Below are positions 52,001 through 64,000 of a stretch of 64,000 bases of DNA, piece by piece (position 1 is the first letter of the stretch; each line of letters opens with the position of its first letter). Made by a program: the position numbers and the translations under genes. The notes beneath the pieces are model-generated. The model saw nothing but the letters and a program-made list of their open reading frames with translations, was not told where the DNA came from and ran no database searches. This stretch comes from Antedon mediterranea. Taxonomy: Eukaryota > Echinodermata > Crinoidea > Comatulida > Antedonidae. The stretch lies in the NCBI RefSeq assembly GCF_964355755.1, contig NC_092674.1, positions 31,670,001 to 31,734,000 on the forward strand, in the 5' to 3' direction.

Positions 52001-55000
52001 GTTGTGAAGTAAACTGCAACAATATAATAAGCCTGTAATTAACTATCTAGTTGTGTTTTATTAGTGTACTTCAAGCTCTGACTGTTGTGAAGGAAACTGC
52101 AACAATATAATAAGCCTGTAATTAACTAACTAGTTGTGTTTTATTAGTGTACTTCAAGCTCTGACTGTTGTGAAGGAAACTGCAACAATATAATAAGCCT
52201 GTAATTAACTAACTAGTTGTGTTTTATTAGTGTACTTAAAGCTCTTACTGTTGTGAAGGAAACTGCAACAATATAATAAGCCTGTAATTAACTAACTAGT
52301 TGTGTTTTATTAGTGTACTTCAAGCTCTGACTGTTGTGAAGGAAACTGCAACAATATAATAAGCCTGTAATTAACTAACTAGTTGTGTTTTATTAGTGTA
52401 CTTAAAGCTCTGACTGTTGTGAAGGAAACTGCAACAATATAATAAGCCTGTAATTAACTAACTAGTTGTGTTTTATTAGTGTACTTAAAGCTCTGACTGT
52501 TGTGAAGTAAACTGCAACAATATAATAAGCCTGTAATTAACTATCTAGTTGTGTTTTATTAGTGTACTTCAAGCTCTGACTGTTGTGAAGGAAACTGCAA
52601 CAATATAATAAGCCTGTAATTAACTAACTAGTTGTGTTTTATTAGTGTACTTCAAGCTCTGACTGTTGTGAAGGAAACTGCAACAATATAATAAGCCTGT
52701 AATTAACTAACTAGTTGTGTTTTATTAGTGTACTTAAAGCTCTGACTGTTGTGAAGGAAACTGCAACAATATAATAAGCCTGTAATTAACTATCTAGTTG
52801 TGTTTTATTAGTGTACTTCAAGCTCTGACTGTTGTGAAGGAAACTGCAACAATATAATAAGCCTGTAATTAACTAACTAGTTGTGTTTTATTAGTGTACT
52901 TCAAGCTCTGACTGTTGTGAAGGAAACTGCAACAATATAATAAGCCTGTAATTAACTAACTAGTTGTGTTTTATTAGTGTACTTAAAGCTCTTACTGTTG
53001 TGAAGGAAACTGCAACAATATAATAAGCCTGTAATTAACTAACTAGTTGTGTTTTATTAGTGTACTTCAAGCTCTGACTGTTGTGAAGGAAACTGCAACA
53101 ATATAATAAGCCTGTAATTAACTAACTAGTTGTGTTTTATTAGTGTACTTAAAGCTCTGACTGTTGTGAAGGAAACTGCAACAATATAATAAGCCTGTAA
53201 TTAACTAACTAGTTGTGTTTTATTAGTGTACTTAAAGCTCTGACTGTTGTGAAGTAAACTGCAACAATATAATAAGCCTGTAATTAACTATCTAGTTGTG
53301 TTTTATTAGTGTACTTCAAGCTCTGACTGTTGTGAAGGAAACTGCAACAATATAATAAGCCTGTAATTAACTAACTAGTTGTGTTTTATTAGTGTACTTC
53401 AAGCTCTGACTGTTGTGAAGGAAACTGCAACAATATAATAAGCCTGTAATTAACTAACTAGTTGTGTTTTATTAGTGTACTTAAAGCTCTTACTGTTGTG
53501 AAGGAAACTGCAACAATATAATAAGCCTGTAATTAACTAACTAGTTGTGTTTTATTAGTGTACTTCAAGCTCTGACTGTTGTGAAGGAAACTGCAACAAT
53601 ATAATAAGCCTGTAATTAACTAACTAGTTGTGTTTTATTAGTGTACTTAAAGCTCTGACTGTTGTGAAGGAAACTGCAACAATATAATAAGCCTGTAATT
53701 AACTAACTAGTTGTGTTTTATTAGTGTACTTCAAGCTCTGACTGTTGTGAAGGAAACTGCAACAATATAATAAGCCTGTAATTAACTAACTAGTTGTGTT
53801 TTATTAGTGTACTTCAAGCTCTGACTGTTGTGAAGGAAACTGCAACAATATAATAAGCCTGTAATTAACTAACTAGTTGTGTTTTATTAGTGTACTTAAA
53901 GCTCTGACTGTTGTGAAGGAAACTGCAACAATATAATAAGCCTGTAATTAACTAACTAGTTGTGTTTTATTAGTGTACTTCAAGCTCTGACTGTTGTGAA
54001 GGAAACTGCAACAATATAATAAGCCTGTAATTAACTAACTAGTTGTGTTTTATTAGTGTACTTAAAGCTCTGACTGTTGTGAAGGAAACTGCAACAATAT
54101 AATAAGCCTGTAATTAACTAACTAGTTGTGTTTTATTAGTGTACTTCAAGCTCTGACTGTTGTGAAGGAAACTGCAACAACCGTAAATGTACAACCTGTA
54201 AACCAGACGGATATCGTGTAAGTATAATTAATATTCATAGATTTATTTTAAATTAATTTTCAACAAGCTTTAGAAAATTGTTTTTATTTTCTCGTTTTTG
54301 TTTATCCTAGTGCTATCGGCCTGATGACTGTTGTTCAAAGCAATGCAAAGACATCGGATACGGCTACCCACAATGCCTCACGTGTAAAGGCTTTGGTTCT
54401 CAGGTAGGCAACGGACACTACTACAACTGTTAGACTTCTTCACACTATAGACATGGAGCACAACTTAATTAAACTATAATAATAATAATATGGATTATAC
54501 TCATTCTACACGGGAAAATAAAGTCACGGAAGAACGAAATGTCTTGCAATGTTTTTGTTTATTGGTTGCGGTTCATCAATAATTTAGATAAAAACACACA
54601 TACTGCCTACAATATTCAATTCACATGGTGAAGGTTAGACGGAACTACTGTATAAAGTGGGAATACAAAATGCACGTACTCGTATATAACATAAAGCACG
54701 CATTATTATTTGAGAGTAAATTTGGTGATGTCAAAGTTATTTTCACATTGTGTTATAGTCATGGCACAATGCCCCTTACCAATAATCTTACTGTCACACA
54801 TCAGTATTCATAATGCCACCCTCCTCGTCGATAATTTCACTATTTTATCTTCCATAATGTAACCAAACACAATATATTCTAAACGTTAAATGGTGATGAT
54901 TATGGTGGTGGGGGTATTGGTGGTGATAACTGGTAACGGTTGTGGCTATTGTAATAGAAATTTGTAAAATATTACTTTTTGGAAACGGGATATATATATT

Positions 55001-58000
55001 TTCTTTCTTAGAACTGTATGATTAAATAAATTATAAATACACAGCACAGACGAAAACTTTACCTTTCCTTTGTCTCACCTTTCCTTTGTCTAAGTATCGT
55101 AACTGAGCAAATTTATTATTATCCGATTATTATTATTATTATTATGATCATAATTGTTGCTGTTGTCATGTCATTGTTGTTACAATTTAATAATTCAATG
55201 TAACCGCGCGTTCCACTAAGGATGATGAGGTAATATTATTGCTATAGGTCATGGTAAAAAGAAACTACACATGCAAATTATCTTTAAAGAGATGTTATTG
55301 ACACTATATAGTCGAGATATTGAGAAGGAACGGTCTGGGACACGTATATAAATTCGACAAGGTGCATGTCCCGCGATGAACAGAATTGTATAGACAAAGT
55401 GACTCACATTTGTATTGTTTGCTTCTCTACGGTTTAGTTAGAATACTTTATTATTACGAGAGGAGGTGGGAAAAGAATGTGTTTATTGTGAAACCGATTT
55501 GGTTATTTTCTGAATCAATGTTTTGTATGACAGTGCAAGTGGGACCAGCAGTGTTGTTCAGAGCGATGTCGGCAACTCGGAACCGATGAAGAGAAAACGT
55601 GTGTAACATGTAAAGACATAGAGGAAGAGGTAGGGGAATTTCGATCAACATGTTTTAATCTTAAATAAATAAGATAATTACAATAAAGTAAATCATAATT
55701 TGTGGCATCGCCTTAAAAGATCATTCCGGCGCGTTTGTATCATTCAGAAACCGTTTATAAAAACCACGAACGCGTTTTCTTACAGTGTAATACAGCGGCT
55801 GACTGTTGTGAACAGAGTTGCATCAATAACAAATGTTCGTCTTGTTTTGATACTGATAAACAGGTAACTATACTTTAACAATCGTTATAATGTAAAAAAA
55901 AAACCAGGAATAGTATCAGAAAATGTTGCATTTTAGATTCACTGTGGACAAATCTAGTTATAGGCCTAATACTATACGACATTGGTCAAAATGATTGTGT
56001 ATTATGGTGCTTATGAACTAACTATATAACTTAAATAATATGTTATATAGTGTACTGCAGACTCTCAATGTTGTTCTGGAAGATGTCGTGTACTTGGTCA
56101 AAATGACTTGAGACAGTGTGTGATTTGCAAGGATCTGAACGAGAAGGTAGGTTGCTTTATCACTACAGGGAGCAGCGGTTTCGTTGACATACAATGATTC
56201 CTCTTAAATACTTGGAAAGTTGTACCAGAAACAAATATTAGGCCAAGAGTTGCAAAAGAAGGTTTATTTAAAAGAATAAGTCTACTCCAACCGACCTTTA
56301 TGTTTATTATGATCCCAGCATGCAAAGTTAGAATAATATCCTGTATTTATAAAGCAATTGGTAAGATTTAACATTATGTTTAATGACGTGCACACCTAGT
56401 ACTTTGACAATTTTGTTCATATTTTTTAAATAATTACACTTATATATTTTTTATTAATCAATGTAGTGTAATAAAGATCAAGATTGTTGTTATGGACAAT
56501 GCCTTGGTGGAAAATGTAACGTATGTAAAGAGGATGGTGTTCAAGTAAGTATACTGTGATTAAGATTGTTCCAAGAAACGCTTTATAGGCAATTATAGAA
56601 ATTCCAAAACTATCAACATGCACTATACTCTGAAATTGTGTTTTTAGTGCAAAGAAGACGTGGACTGCTGTTCTAATCAGTGTCGCTACAGCCCAGCAGT
56701 AGGGCATGGACTCTGCGTCAACTGTAACGATAGATTTGATTCAGTAAGTCACCGTTTTTATTCTTGTTTCTAGGACGGTTAATTACTAGTTACAGTTTTT
56801 ATGAATACTAACAAAATGTGTAGTTAGGTCAGAAAAACTTTTTAAAAACCAAAAATTAAATTTATAATTCTATTCAGTGTGAACAAACATCTGACTGTTG
56901 CCCTGGCAACGAGTGTATCAGTGGATTCTGCTTAAAACCAGTGAAACCGTGTGCCGGACAACTTGAAAGGGTAAAATATATAGGCCTACATACTATAATT
57001 ATGTTTTGTTTAGGATATCTACAATATTGTGTTACTTATAGCCGCATCTCCTCTAGCAGCTTGTAAAGCGGCTCCATTGATCCATTTATTCATCATTTTG
57101 ACATTTTTGTTTAACGATTTGCAGTGCCAGACAGACAAGGATTGCTGTGTTGGACAGTGCTCTAGTAATCAATGCAGATCTTGCAGAGGTGATCTCAATC
57201 TTGTAAGCATTGGTTTTAATACAATTATAGAAAAACCAAAACACCAATTAGCAACTATATGCATTACTTCTACTCCCCAAAACAAGCAAACAAGTGCGGG
57301 TACCTAAACTAACTTGTTTGAGGTTGAGTTAATGTATTGAGTTTTTGTTAACTTTGCTTCTAAATTTGTTTTTTTTTCAGTGCACTGACAACTCGGATTG
57401 CTGTTCTGGGAAATGTCAGGATGTTGGATCCGGATTTAAAACGTGTAATTCTTGTTTGGAAAAGGCTGAACAGGTAGGTTCGTTACTTGAACACAATACG
57501 TATAACTTATAGGCTGTTTTATTACATTGTTTTAATACAGTAAACCAGTTCATGATTCCTGTCTGCACTTATCATCAAATAATTATAATAGCTGTGACTC
57601 TTGCTTTTGTCCTATTAATAATTAGGATTAACAGACTAATTATAATCTCCTATAGTGCTCTGAGGATTCTGAATGCTGTTCAAATGAGTGCCGTAATGTT
57701 AAAGGCAAATTACAATGTGTTATTTGCTCATTGCCGAGCGATTTGGTAAGCGCTAATGTTACGCGGGCTATACCAGATCTACTAACACGGGTTTTGCACG
57801 GATTGCTGTTGTGACTGATATTTGTCATTTGTTGTTTCTATTGGTTTCTAGCTGCATGGCCGGTTTAGTGCTGCCTTTTCCTTTGTACAACTGTTGATAT
57901 AAAGTTTCACTATACTATATCGAAACATATTGATCGAAACGTCGAGAAACTCAATATCGTTCTTTTCAGATATTTTACGTGGTGTACCACAAACTTTATA

Positions 58001-59681
58001 TCAACATATTGATTTCGCCAAACATATACTATACAGTTACTCTACTATACAATTCTGCAGGAATAGGCCTACAGAACACCGTACTCATAGCAGCCACATT
58101 GATGGATTAACTCCCAAAGAATATTGTTCTACAATGTCATAGATTTAGAGGCAATTTAGAGGTTCAACTCCTTAAATCGCATGCTCTTGCTTAGTTATGT
58201 TTTGGCTTTTTACACGCTAGAATAGTACGGACGGTGCATTAATAGGCCTATAGTTAGAATAGTACGGATGTTGCATTAATAGGCCTATGCTTTTTACACG
58301 CTAGAATAGTACGGACGGTGCGCAATAATAATAGTTAATGTAATTTGCGCTAGAATAGTACGGACGGTGCAATAATATAGTTAATGTAATTTGCGCTAGA
58401 ATATTACGGACGGTGCAATAATATAGTTAATGTAATTTGCGCTAGAATATTACGGACGGTGCAATAATATTATAGTTAATGTAATTTGCGCTAGAATAGT
58501 ACGGACGGTGCAATAATATAGTTAATGTAATTTGCGCTAGAATATTACGGACGGTGCAATAATATAGTTAATGTAATTAGCGCTAGAATATTACGGACGG
58601 TGCAATAATATAGTTAATGTAATTAGCGCTAGAATAGTACGGACGGTGCAATAATATAGTTAATGTAATTTGCGCTAGAATATTACGGACGGTGCAATAA
58701 TATAGTTAATGTAATTAGCGCTAGAATAGTAGGCCTACGGACGGTGCAATAATATAGTTAATGTAATTTGCGCTAGAATAGTACGGACGGTGCAATAATA
58801 TAGTTAATGTAATTAGCGCTAGAATAGTACGGACGGTGCAATAATATAGTTAATGTAATTTGCGCTAGAATAGTACGGACGGTGCAATAATATAGTTAAT
58901 GTAATTTGCGCTAGAATATTACGGACGGTGCAATAATATAGTTAATGTAATTGGCGCTAGAATAGTACGGACAGTGCAATAATATAGTTAATGTAATTTG
59001 CGCTAGAATAGTACGGACGGTGCAATAATATAGTTAATGTAATTTGCGCTAGAATAGTACGGACGGTGCAATAATATAGTTAATGTAATTTGCGCTATGA
59101 TTACACGCTAGAATAGGACGGTGCAATAATATAGTTAATGTAATTAGCGCTAGAATATTACGGACGGTGCAATAATATAGTTAATGTAGCCTAATTTGCG
59201 CTAGAATATTACGGACGTTGCAATAATATAGTTAATGTAATTTGCGCTAGAATAGTACGGACGGTGCAATAATATAGTTAATGTAATTAGTGCTAGAATA
59301 GTACAGACGGTGCAATAATATAGTTAATGTAATTTGCGCTATGATTATTAATAATATGATTATTTCAGTGTACTCAAGCGAGTGACTGTTGCACGGATAT
59401 ATGTCGACCATGGTTTGTTGGAGGTGATAACCGATGTGGTTGTAATTCTGTAGGCGAAGGGGTGAGTAGGCCTAATAATAATATTGTTGTTTTACCTTTA
59501 ATCCGTATTATTGACTTCATTTATATATGGAGGTAATTCACACTCGCACACTTTTTTTTCTCAGTGCAAAACTGATAACAACTGCTGTTCCGGAATATGT
59601 AATCAAACATACAACCAATGCCAAGCGGTCGGTAGCTACTTTGCTGTGATTCAACCAAAACCTACTGATGCGGGATACTAA
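49050..59681 (+). CDS. Secreted modular cysteine-rich (knottin-like) repeat protein
   Basis: Exons: 49050-49316, 49738-49818, 50138-50215, 50306-50383, 50536-50613, 50861-50938, 54140-54217, 54311-54403, 55534-55629, 55786-55863, 56051-56146, 56467-56544, 56648-56743, 56878-56970, 57125-57202, 57381-57473, 57656-57745, 59369-59461, 59565-59681; 612 aa. Exon 1 gives a signal peptide (LKLVVIGLLVCAALIEA) and a Gly/Ser-rich stretch. Each of the 18 later exons is phase 0-0, starts with a Cys codon and encodes one module of 26 or 30-32 aa: C-x5-CC-x3-C-x4..10-C-x2-C in most (example CTSSSDCCEGNC then CTTC). The CC spacing resembles disulfide knots, but I cannot name a family or function; extracellular structural, binding or defence roles are all possible. 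Exon 7 sits at the end of a 35-copy acceptor array. Confidence 0.88.
51276..54181 (+). repeat. 83-bp tandem array: 35 copies of the exon 7 acceptor
   Basis: Acceptors (ttttattag) recur from 51318 to 54140 at exactly 83 bp: 34 intervals make 2822 bp with no indel. Each unit has about 40 bp of intron, the acceptor and the first about 41 nt of exon 7 (CTSSSDCCEGNCNN). Only the last unit continues into the module end and donor; in the other 34 the frame runs on to IISL and TAA. Variants (cttc/ctta, ctctgac/ctcttac, gaagg/gaagt, aactaac/aactatc) recur in a 6-unit order (498 bp), so blocks of units were amplified as well as single units. Confidence 0.97.
58200..59345. repeat. 46-bp minisatellite, about 24 copies
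   Basis: Unit contains gctagaatagtacggacggt and aatatagttaatgtaatttg, in the intron before exon 18 of the cysteine-rich gene. The array ends about 25 bp before the acceptor at 59368. Individual units carry small insertions at TA: GGCCTA at 58732-58737 and GCCTA at about 59189-59193. Confidence 0.95.
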
Positions 59682-61640
59682 GCACAATTAACCTATTTTG
59701 GACAAGGCGTCCTATTGGTGCGGGATACGAAAGCACAGTTAACAGGCGTCGCAGGCGATAGTTTACCTTTATTAAACAATAACATTATGCTAATTTTTAA
59801 ACAAGTCGAAATATATTATATCTTAAATAAATCGACCTTTATATGAAATACTTTAAAAGACTATCATATTTTTTCAGAAGATACAATGCTGTTATCCAGG
59901 TATTGCATCCAGGAGGTACGGACAGTGTTTCGTGCGCATAACACATTATGTGATTTTACACATGCAAATTTTTTTTCGCAAAATGGTAAAAAAACGACTT
60001 TTAAAATATTGAGGTAACATGCGCAAACCACATTATTTGATTTCGCACATGCCAATTTTTCAGAAACATAAAAGGTCCAAACTTGACCGTTTTCGACAAA
60101 TTTCCCTGTACTATAATAGTACGGAGTTTTTTTTCAAAAAATTACCAAAATATCGACTTTGTGTGAAATATGTTGAGGTAACATGCGCAGAATAAATTTC
60201 GTGATTCTGCGCATGTCAATTACTTCAGCAAAAACATCAACATTTTTAACATGCGTAGATCATATCGGTAAACCAGTTATGTCAAAAAATAAGGGTCAAA
60301 CACATTATGTGATTCTGCGCGTGACAATTTGACAGAGATTTTTTCAAAAAGTTACGAAATATCAATTATTTCAGCAATTTTAAATTTTCCCTGTACTAGA
60401 GATTGTTTTAAAAAATTAATAAAATATCGATCTTGTAAAATATAATTATTTCAGCAATTTTTCGAGATTTTTTTCGAAAAATGGCCAAAATATCAAGTTT
60501 TTAAAATTCAATTATTATGCGATAATATTAGTGTATATGATCATATATTGCGATATCATATTATAGTGCTCTAGAAATCATTTTTTTTTTTCGGGAAAAA
60601 TAGTCGAATATTGGCTATTTTTTCGAAAAATGGCCAAAATATCAAGTTTTTAAAATTCAATTATTATGCGATAATATTGCTGTATATGATCATATATTGC
60701 GATATCATATTATAGTGCTCTAGAAATCATTTTTTTTAAAAAAAAATCCCTCTACAGGGATATTTGATCATATATACCGATATCCTCATATAGAAACCAG
60801 TTATGTCGAAAAATCCCTGTAACAAATTACGTGATTCTGCGCATGTCAATTATTTCAGTCATTTATCGAAAATTTCCTTGTACTATAGTACATGGACAAT
60901 TTGCATTTAGGTCTATTAGTGCAGGTAGGGAACGTTTCTTTATTATTCATAAGATATTATAAAAACAAATAAAAACTATTACTTTTTAAATATTAATCTG
61001 CCAGAACATAATTTATACAGTACTCATATGGTATTTCGAGATTTAGCCTTCTAGATTAAGGTTATTCATTTTATTTTGTATGACTTTTAAAGTCACCAAT
61101 TATTAAAATTAATCCAAGTTCAAGTAATGTACATGTAATAGGAAATGCATTTTGATTTAAATTCTCTAATGGCGTATCTGCGTTTGTGTAATTATCTTCG
61201 CATGTTAAATCCAGGGAATAGATTAGTTTTTATACTCTTTCAATTCCTTGTATAATATAACATTTTGAGAGTGCAATATGGTACAAATACTTTCATGAGA
61301 TGAAAGATACTACTATAATGAAAATATAACGAAAATCAATGCTCATTTTACTGAAATTAAACGGTTAATGGCATATGTGTTTATTGGAGTAGTACTACTA
61401 TACTACTAATCTGATCCACAATCCTCCAATCAAATGACATGAATCTGCTCAGGTGTAAATATTAATAACTATTACGGTTTTACATCAGCTTCGGCTGACA
61501 AAACATAGAATTAATTCATTCAACCATGTCATGGTCACATAGCATAACAAATGTAAAATAAATATCGCTTCATGTCACACAGCATCCCACCCCCACATTG
61601 ACATTAACTGATCATCGTAATACACTATCTAAATGGCCAG
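59682..61640. other. Intergenic between cysteine-rich gene and WBP4
   Basis: AT-rich. Holds AATAAA at about 59825 and many degenerate copies of a motif like cacattatgtgattctgcgc plus catgtcaatt (59940-60870), and a two-copy repeat at 60468-60732 (cgaaaaatggccaaaatatc). No gene seen. Confidence 0.6.
60468..60732. repeat. Two-copy direct repeat, about 150-bp period
   Basis: The block from cgaaaaatggccaaaatatc to agtgctctagaaatcat occurs twice, separated by a short T-rich spacer. Includes gcgataatattagtgtatat and a gatcatatattgcgatatc palindromic stretch. Confidence 0.85.
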
Positions 61641-63902
61641 TTAACTGTTGTCATCTCGCTGTCTGATTTTACGTGACCCGGCATTGAATTTGCGTTTTTT
61701 GAAGCTAATATTAATGTTTCCTTCACTATCAGCTGACTGTAAAGATCCAACAGTTTTTTCTTTAAATTGCAACTTTTCTCTCTTTTGATGTTGCTCAGCC
61801 TGTGGTTTGTATTGACTGGTGGTGTAGTTGGCACTCTCCGGAAGCTGAAGGTCAACCGGATCATCATTTCTAATGAGTAAGGTACAAATAATTAAGAATC
61901 AACTTTGAGACGTGTGGACACTATTTCATTTTAATCTCACTATAAACTATAAATTATAAACTTTTGAAAATGTCTCTAGAAAATGTTTTATCAAAATATA
62001 GTGAAATAAAATAAATCTGTGAAGTGCATTTACTAAATAATGATAAGATAGTTGGTTACCTGACTTCAATCATTTGCCATTGTCCGTATGCATCACTTGC
62101 AGCTTTCCTTTTCTCTCCTTTAACTGTTTCATCTTCAGTTGTACCATCCATTGTTGTAGTCTATCATGAATAAAGTAATGAACATGTTAAAAACAATCAT
62201 CAATTATCTATCCTATCAATATTATTAAAACCATTGAAATGTTCCGATTGTCATTTTCATTATAAGCTCAATAGCGCATTTTTCAATAACGCATTTTTCT
62301 GCAATTATTATTGCTTATGTTATCCAAAACATTTTATTACTATATATTGCTATATAGTGTTGTCTAAATTTTAAACAGTATAATTTCAAACCAGTCTTCA
62401 GTATACATCACGAAGAAGCCTACTATCTAATTACAAAATGCAAGAACTTTATTAACAATAAAAACAATATAACACACTGGTTACTTGGTAAATGATTCTT
62501 GTATCTATCAAAAATCCAGTTAACTAATTTACAAGATAACAATTTTTATTTTAGCTGTATATTTTTCAGACACACATTTAATGGCATTCTAGTTAACAAA
62601 ATAAATTAAATGTACTACATTTGTAATGTAGATTAATTATTTAGTTTGTTTACACCAAATGGATTTATATTTACAATATGTGTAAATAAGTAAATAATAT
62701 CAACTCAATCGATTCATTGTATCATAATAAAATTTAAAATGTCAAAAAATACTAATAGTTAATTCCTAATGTTTTTACTTGAATATAATTATAATAAGTG
62801 GTAAAATAGCTTGCTAGAAGATATTTAAATAATATCTAAATTTTTGAAACAAAGTTTCTGATAGTTGTAACACTTATCAAAGACACTAGAACTGACCACT
62901 GCATTCTCTTCTTTGTCTTGTTGTTCTGCCAAAGAAACAAAGCTTCCTGGCACTTCCCAGGTTGTTTCTGTAAATAAACAAAACAATGATAATAGGAAAA
63001 AAGACGATGTACTCAGAAAAACCAAAAATGTCTTTACAATAACCTTCTATATAATCTTCTAAAAAATTGCACATTAATTTCCCTAACATATAAAGTTATA
63101 GATTATATATAACATAAATTGCACTACTTGTATATATGTATTTTTTGTCTTTTTAACCGGATGATAATATGGTTAAAAACACTTATTTTGGTAATATCAT
63201 TTTGATTTAAAAAAAAAACCATATCATGTATAATATGATCTGAAACTACACCACAATAAAAGCAACTATTGAGTCTCTACGCTGAATACTAATTTAGGAA
63301 AATACTATGCAACTAATTAACAAAATGTTTGTTATAACTTACTAGAGGTAATTGTGTTCCAATAATATGTGTACCCCTCTTCACTAGTTGCTTCCATCCA
63401 TGTCCCAATACTTTCATTGTCTTTTACTAATGTTTCTTTTTCCTTTGCTATTCTCTGTCGGTCTTTTTCATCCTTTTTAGCTTGATCTTATACAGTAATG
63501 TAAATTAGATTTTAAACGACTTTATTTTGTGACAAACCTTACGTTGATCATAGATAATAGTTCCCTATACCTGTAATATCTCTATGTTTTGATCCATGGA
63601 GCCCAGAATAAAAAGTGGGGTTTCAACTCTGACCGTTCATATAGTGGTCAAGTCACTGAAAGTGATTTTTAGGCAAATGTTTACCTTGGTGTTCACATAC
63701 ATGAACCAAATAGGCTGTAACATTTGAATATTTGCTGGCATAATGAATACTAACCACTTGTGAAATATGTAAATAAACAACGTGAATCAAATACTGTACC
63801 TTCAAGCTGCTTCTGTTTAAATTCTGCAGAAGCAGAAACACCATACTGACTGGCTAATGATGGGTCATTCTTTAGATCTTGTTCAAATGCTTTAAGAGCT
63901 GC
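61641..63902 (-). CDS. WBP4: WW domain-binding protein 4 / FBP21 (5' partial)
   Basis: Spliceosome-associated WW protein. Minus-strand exons: 63902-63800, 63486-63343, 62967-62897 (donor uncertain), 62160-62060, 61869-61641. Seen: the helical linker AALKAFEQDLKNDPSLASQYG, a charged coiled region KKDEKDRQRIAKEKE, one WW domain (TWMEATSEEGYTYYWNTIT then TTWEVP), YGQWQMIEV, VDLQLPES, FKEKTVGSL and the C-terminus FKKRKFNAG ending RKIRQRDDNS, which matches the family end (FKKRRTENGKSRNLRQRGDD). The N-terminal U1-type zinc finger must lie beyond the window. The 62897 junction uses GTCAGT, which keeps frame; a GTGTTA donor at 62873 does not. Only one WW domain is seen, whereas vertebrate FBP21 has two. 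Confidence 0.9.
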
Positions 63903-64000
63903 CTTTAAAAAAAGAAGATAGAGATGTTTAAAAGTAAAATCTATAGTAGTATATGTTTAGTATTCAGTTGATTGTAATTATCATTCATTAATTTATTATA

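Noticed and set aside
51318-54139. CRISPR-like regular array
   Set aside because: The 83-bp units are identical throughout with no variable spacers, and each holds a splice acceptor and exon start; it is a tandem repeat in a eukaryotic gene.
62825-63089. Minus-strand 66-67 aa open frames
   Set aside because: Parts of WBP4 exon 62897-62967 read through its introns in the wrong frame or past the junction.

Overview
The window is animal nuclear DNA: AT-rich, intron-rich and full of short transposon relics and minisatellites. Genes were rebuilt exon by exon from homology, reading frame and splice sites; all but one or two junctions join in frame with GT-AG (or GC-AG) ends. The gene set (AMPA-type glutamate receptor, CYFIP, WDR55, aspartylglucosaminidase, DOMON proteins, WBP4) is general to metazoans. 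Compact introns and the style of the repeats suggest a marine invertebrate deuterostome, perhaps an echinoderm; this is a tentative guess.

Layout: 0.26-6.8 kb (+), 3' two thirds of an AMPA-like ionotropic glutamate receptor. 9.8-22.7 kb (+), a complete CYFIP (WAVE-complex/Sra1) gene, 26 exons per transcript and 1255 aa, with a duplicated exon 4 that looks mutually exclusive. 24.1-32.7 kb (-), WDR55, whose introns carry several transposons including a hAT relic. 33.6 kb (-), tRNA-Glu(UUC). 33.9-38.0 kb (+), AGA (aspartylglucosaminidase) with a GC-AG intron. 38.7-40.0 kb (-), an unrecognised 122-aa protein. 41.3-42.7 and 43.8-47.2 kb (+), two tandem secreted DOMON-domain genes with probable GPI-anchor tails. 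49.1-59.7 kb (+), a 19-exon secreted cysteine-rich protein in which each exon after the first encodes one six-cysteine module. 61.6-63.9 kb (-), 3' part of WBP4/FBP21.

The most unusual theme is that tandem repeats in several unrelated genes lie across exon-intron junctions, copying a splice site with a piece of its exon: 35 acceptors in the cysteine-rich gene (51.3-54.2 kb), 5 acceptors at CYFIP exon 7, 16 donors at CYFIP exon 24, 2 acceptors at WDR55 exon 8, and a displaced copy of the WDR55 exon 6 donor. A second theme is the palindrome TAGGCCTA, roughly 25 times in 64 kb. Within one minisatellite it appears as a clean insertion into a TA dinucleotide, as a transposon excision footprint would.
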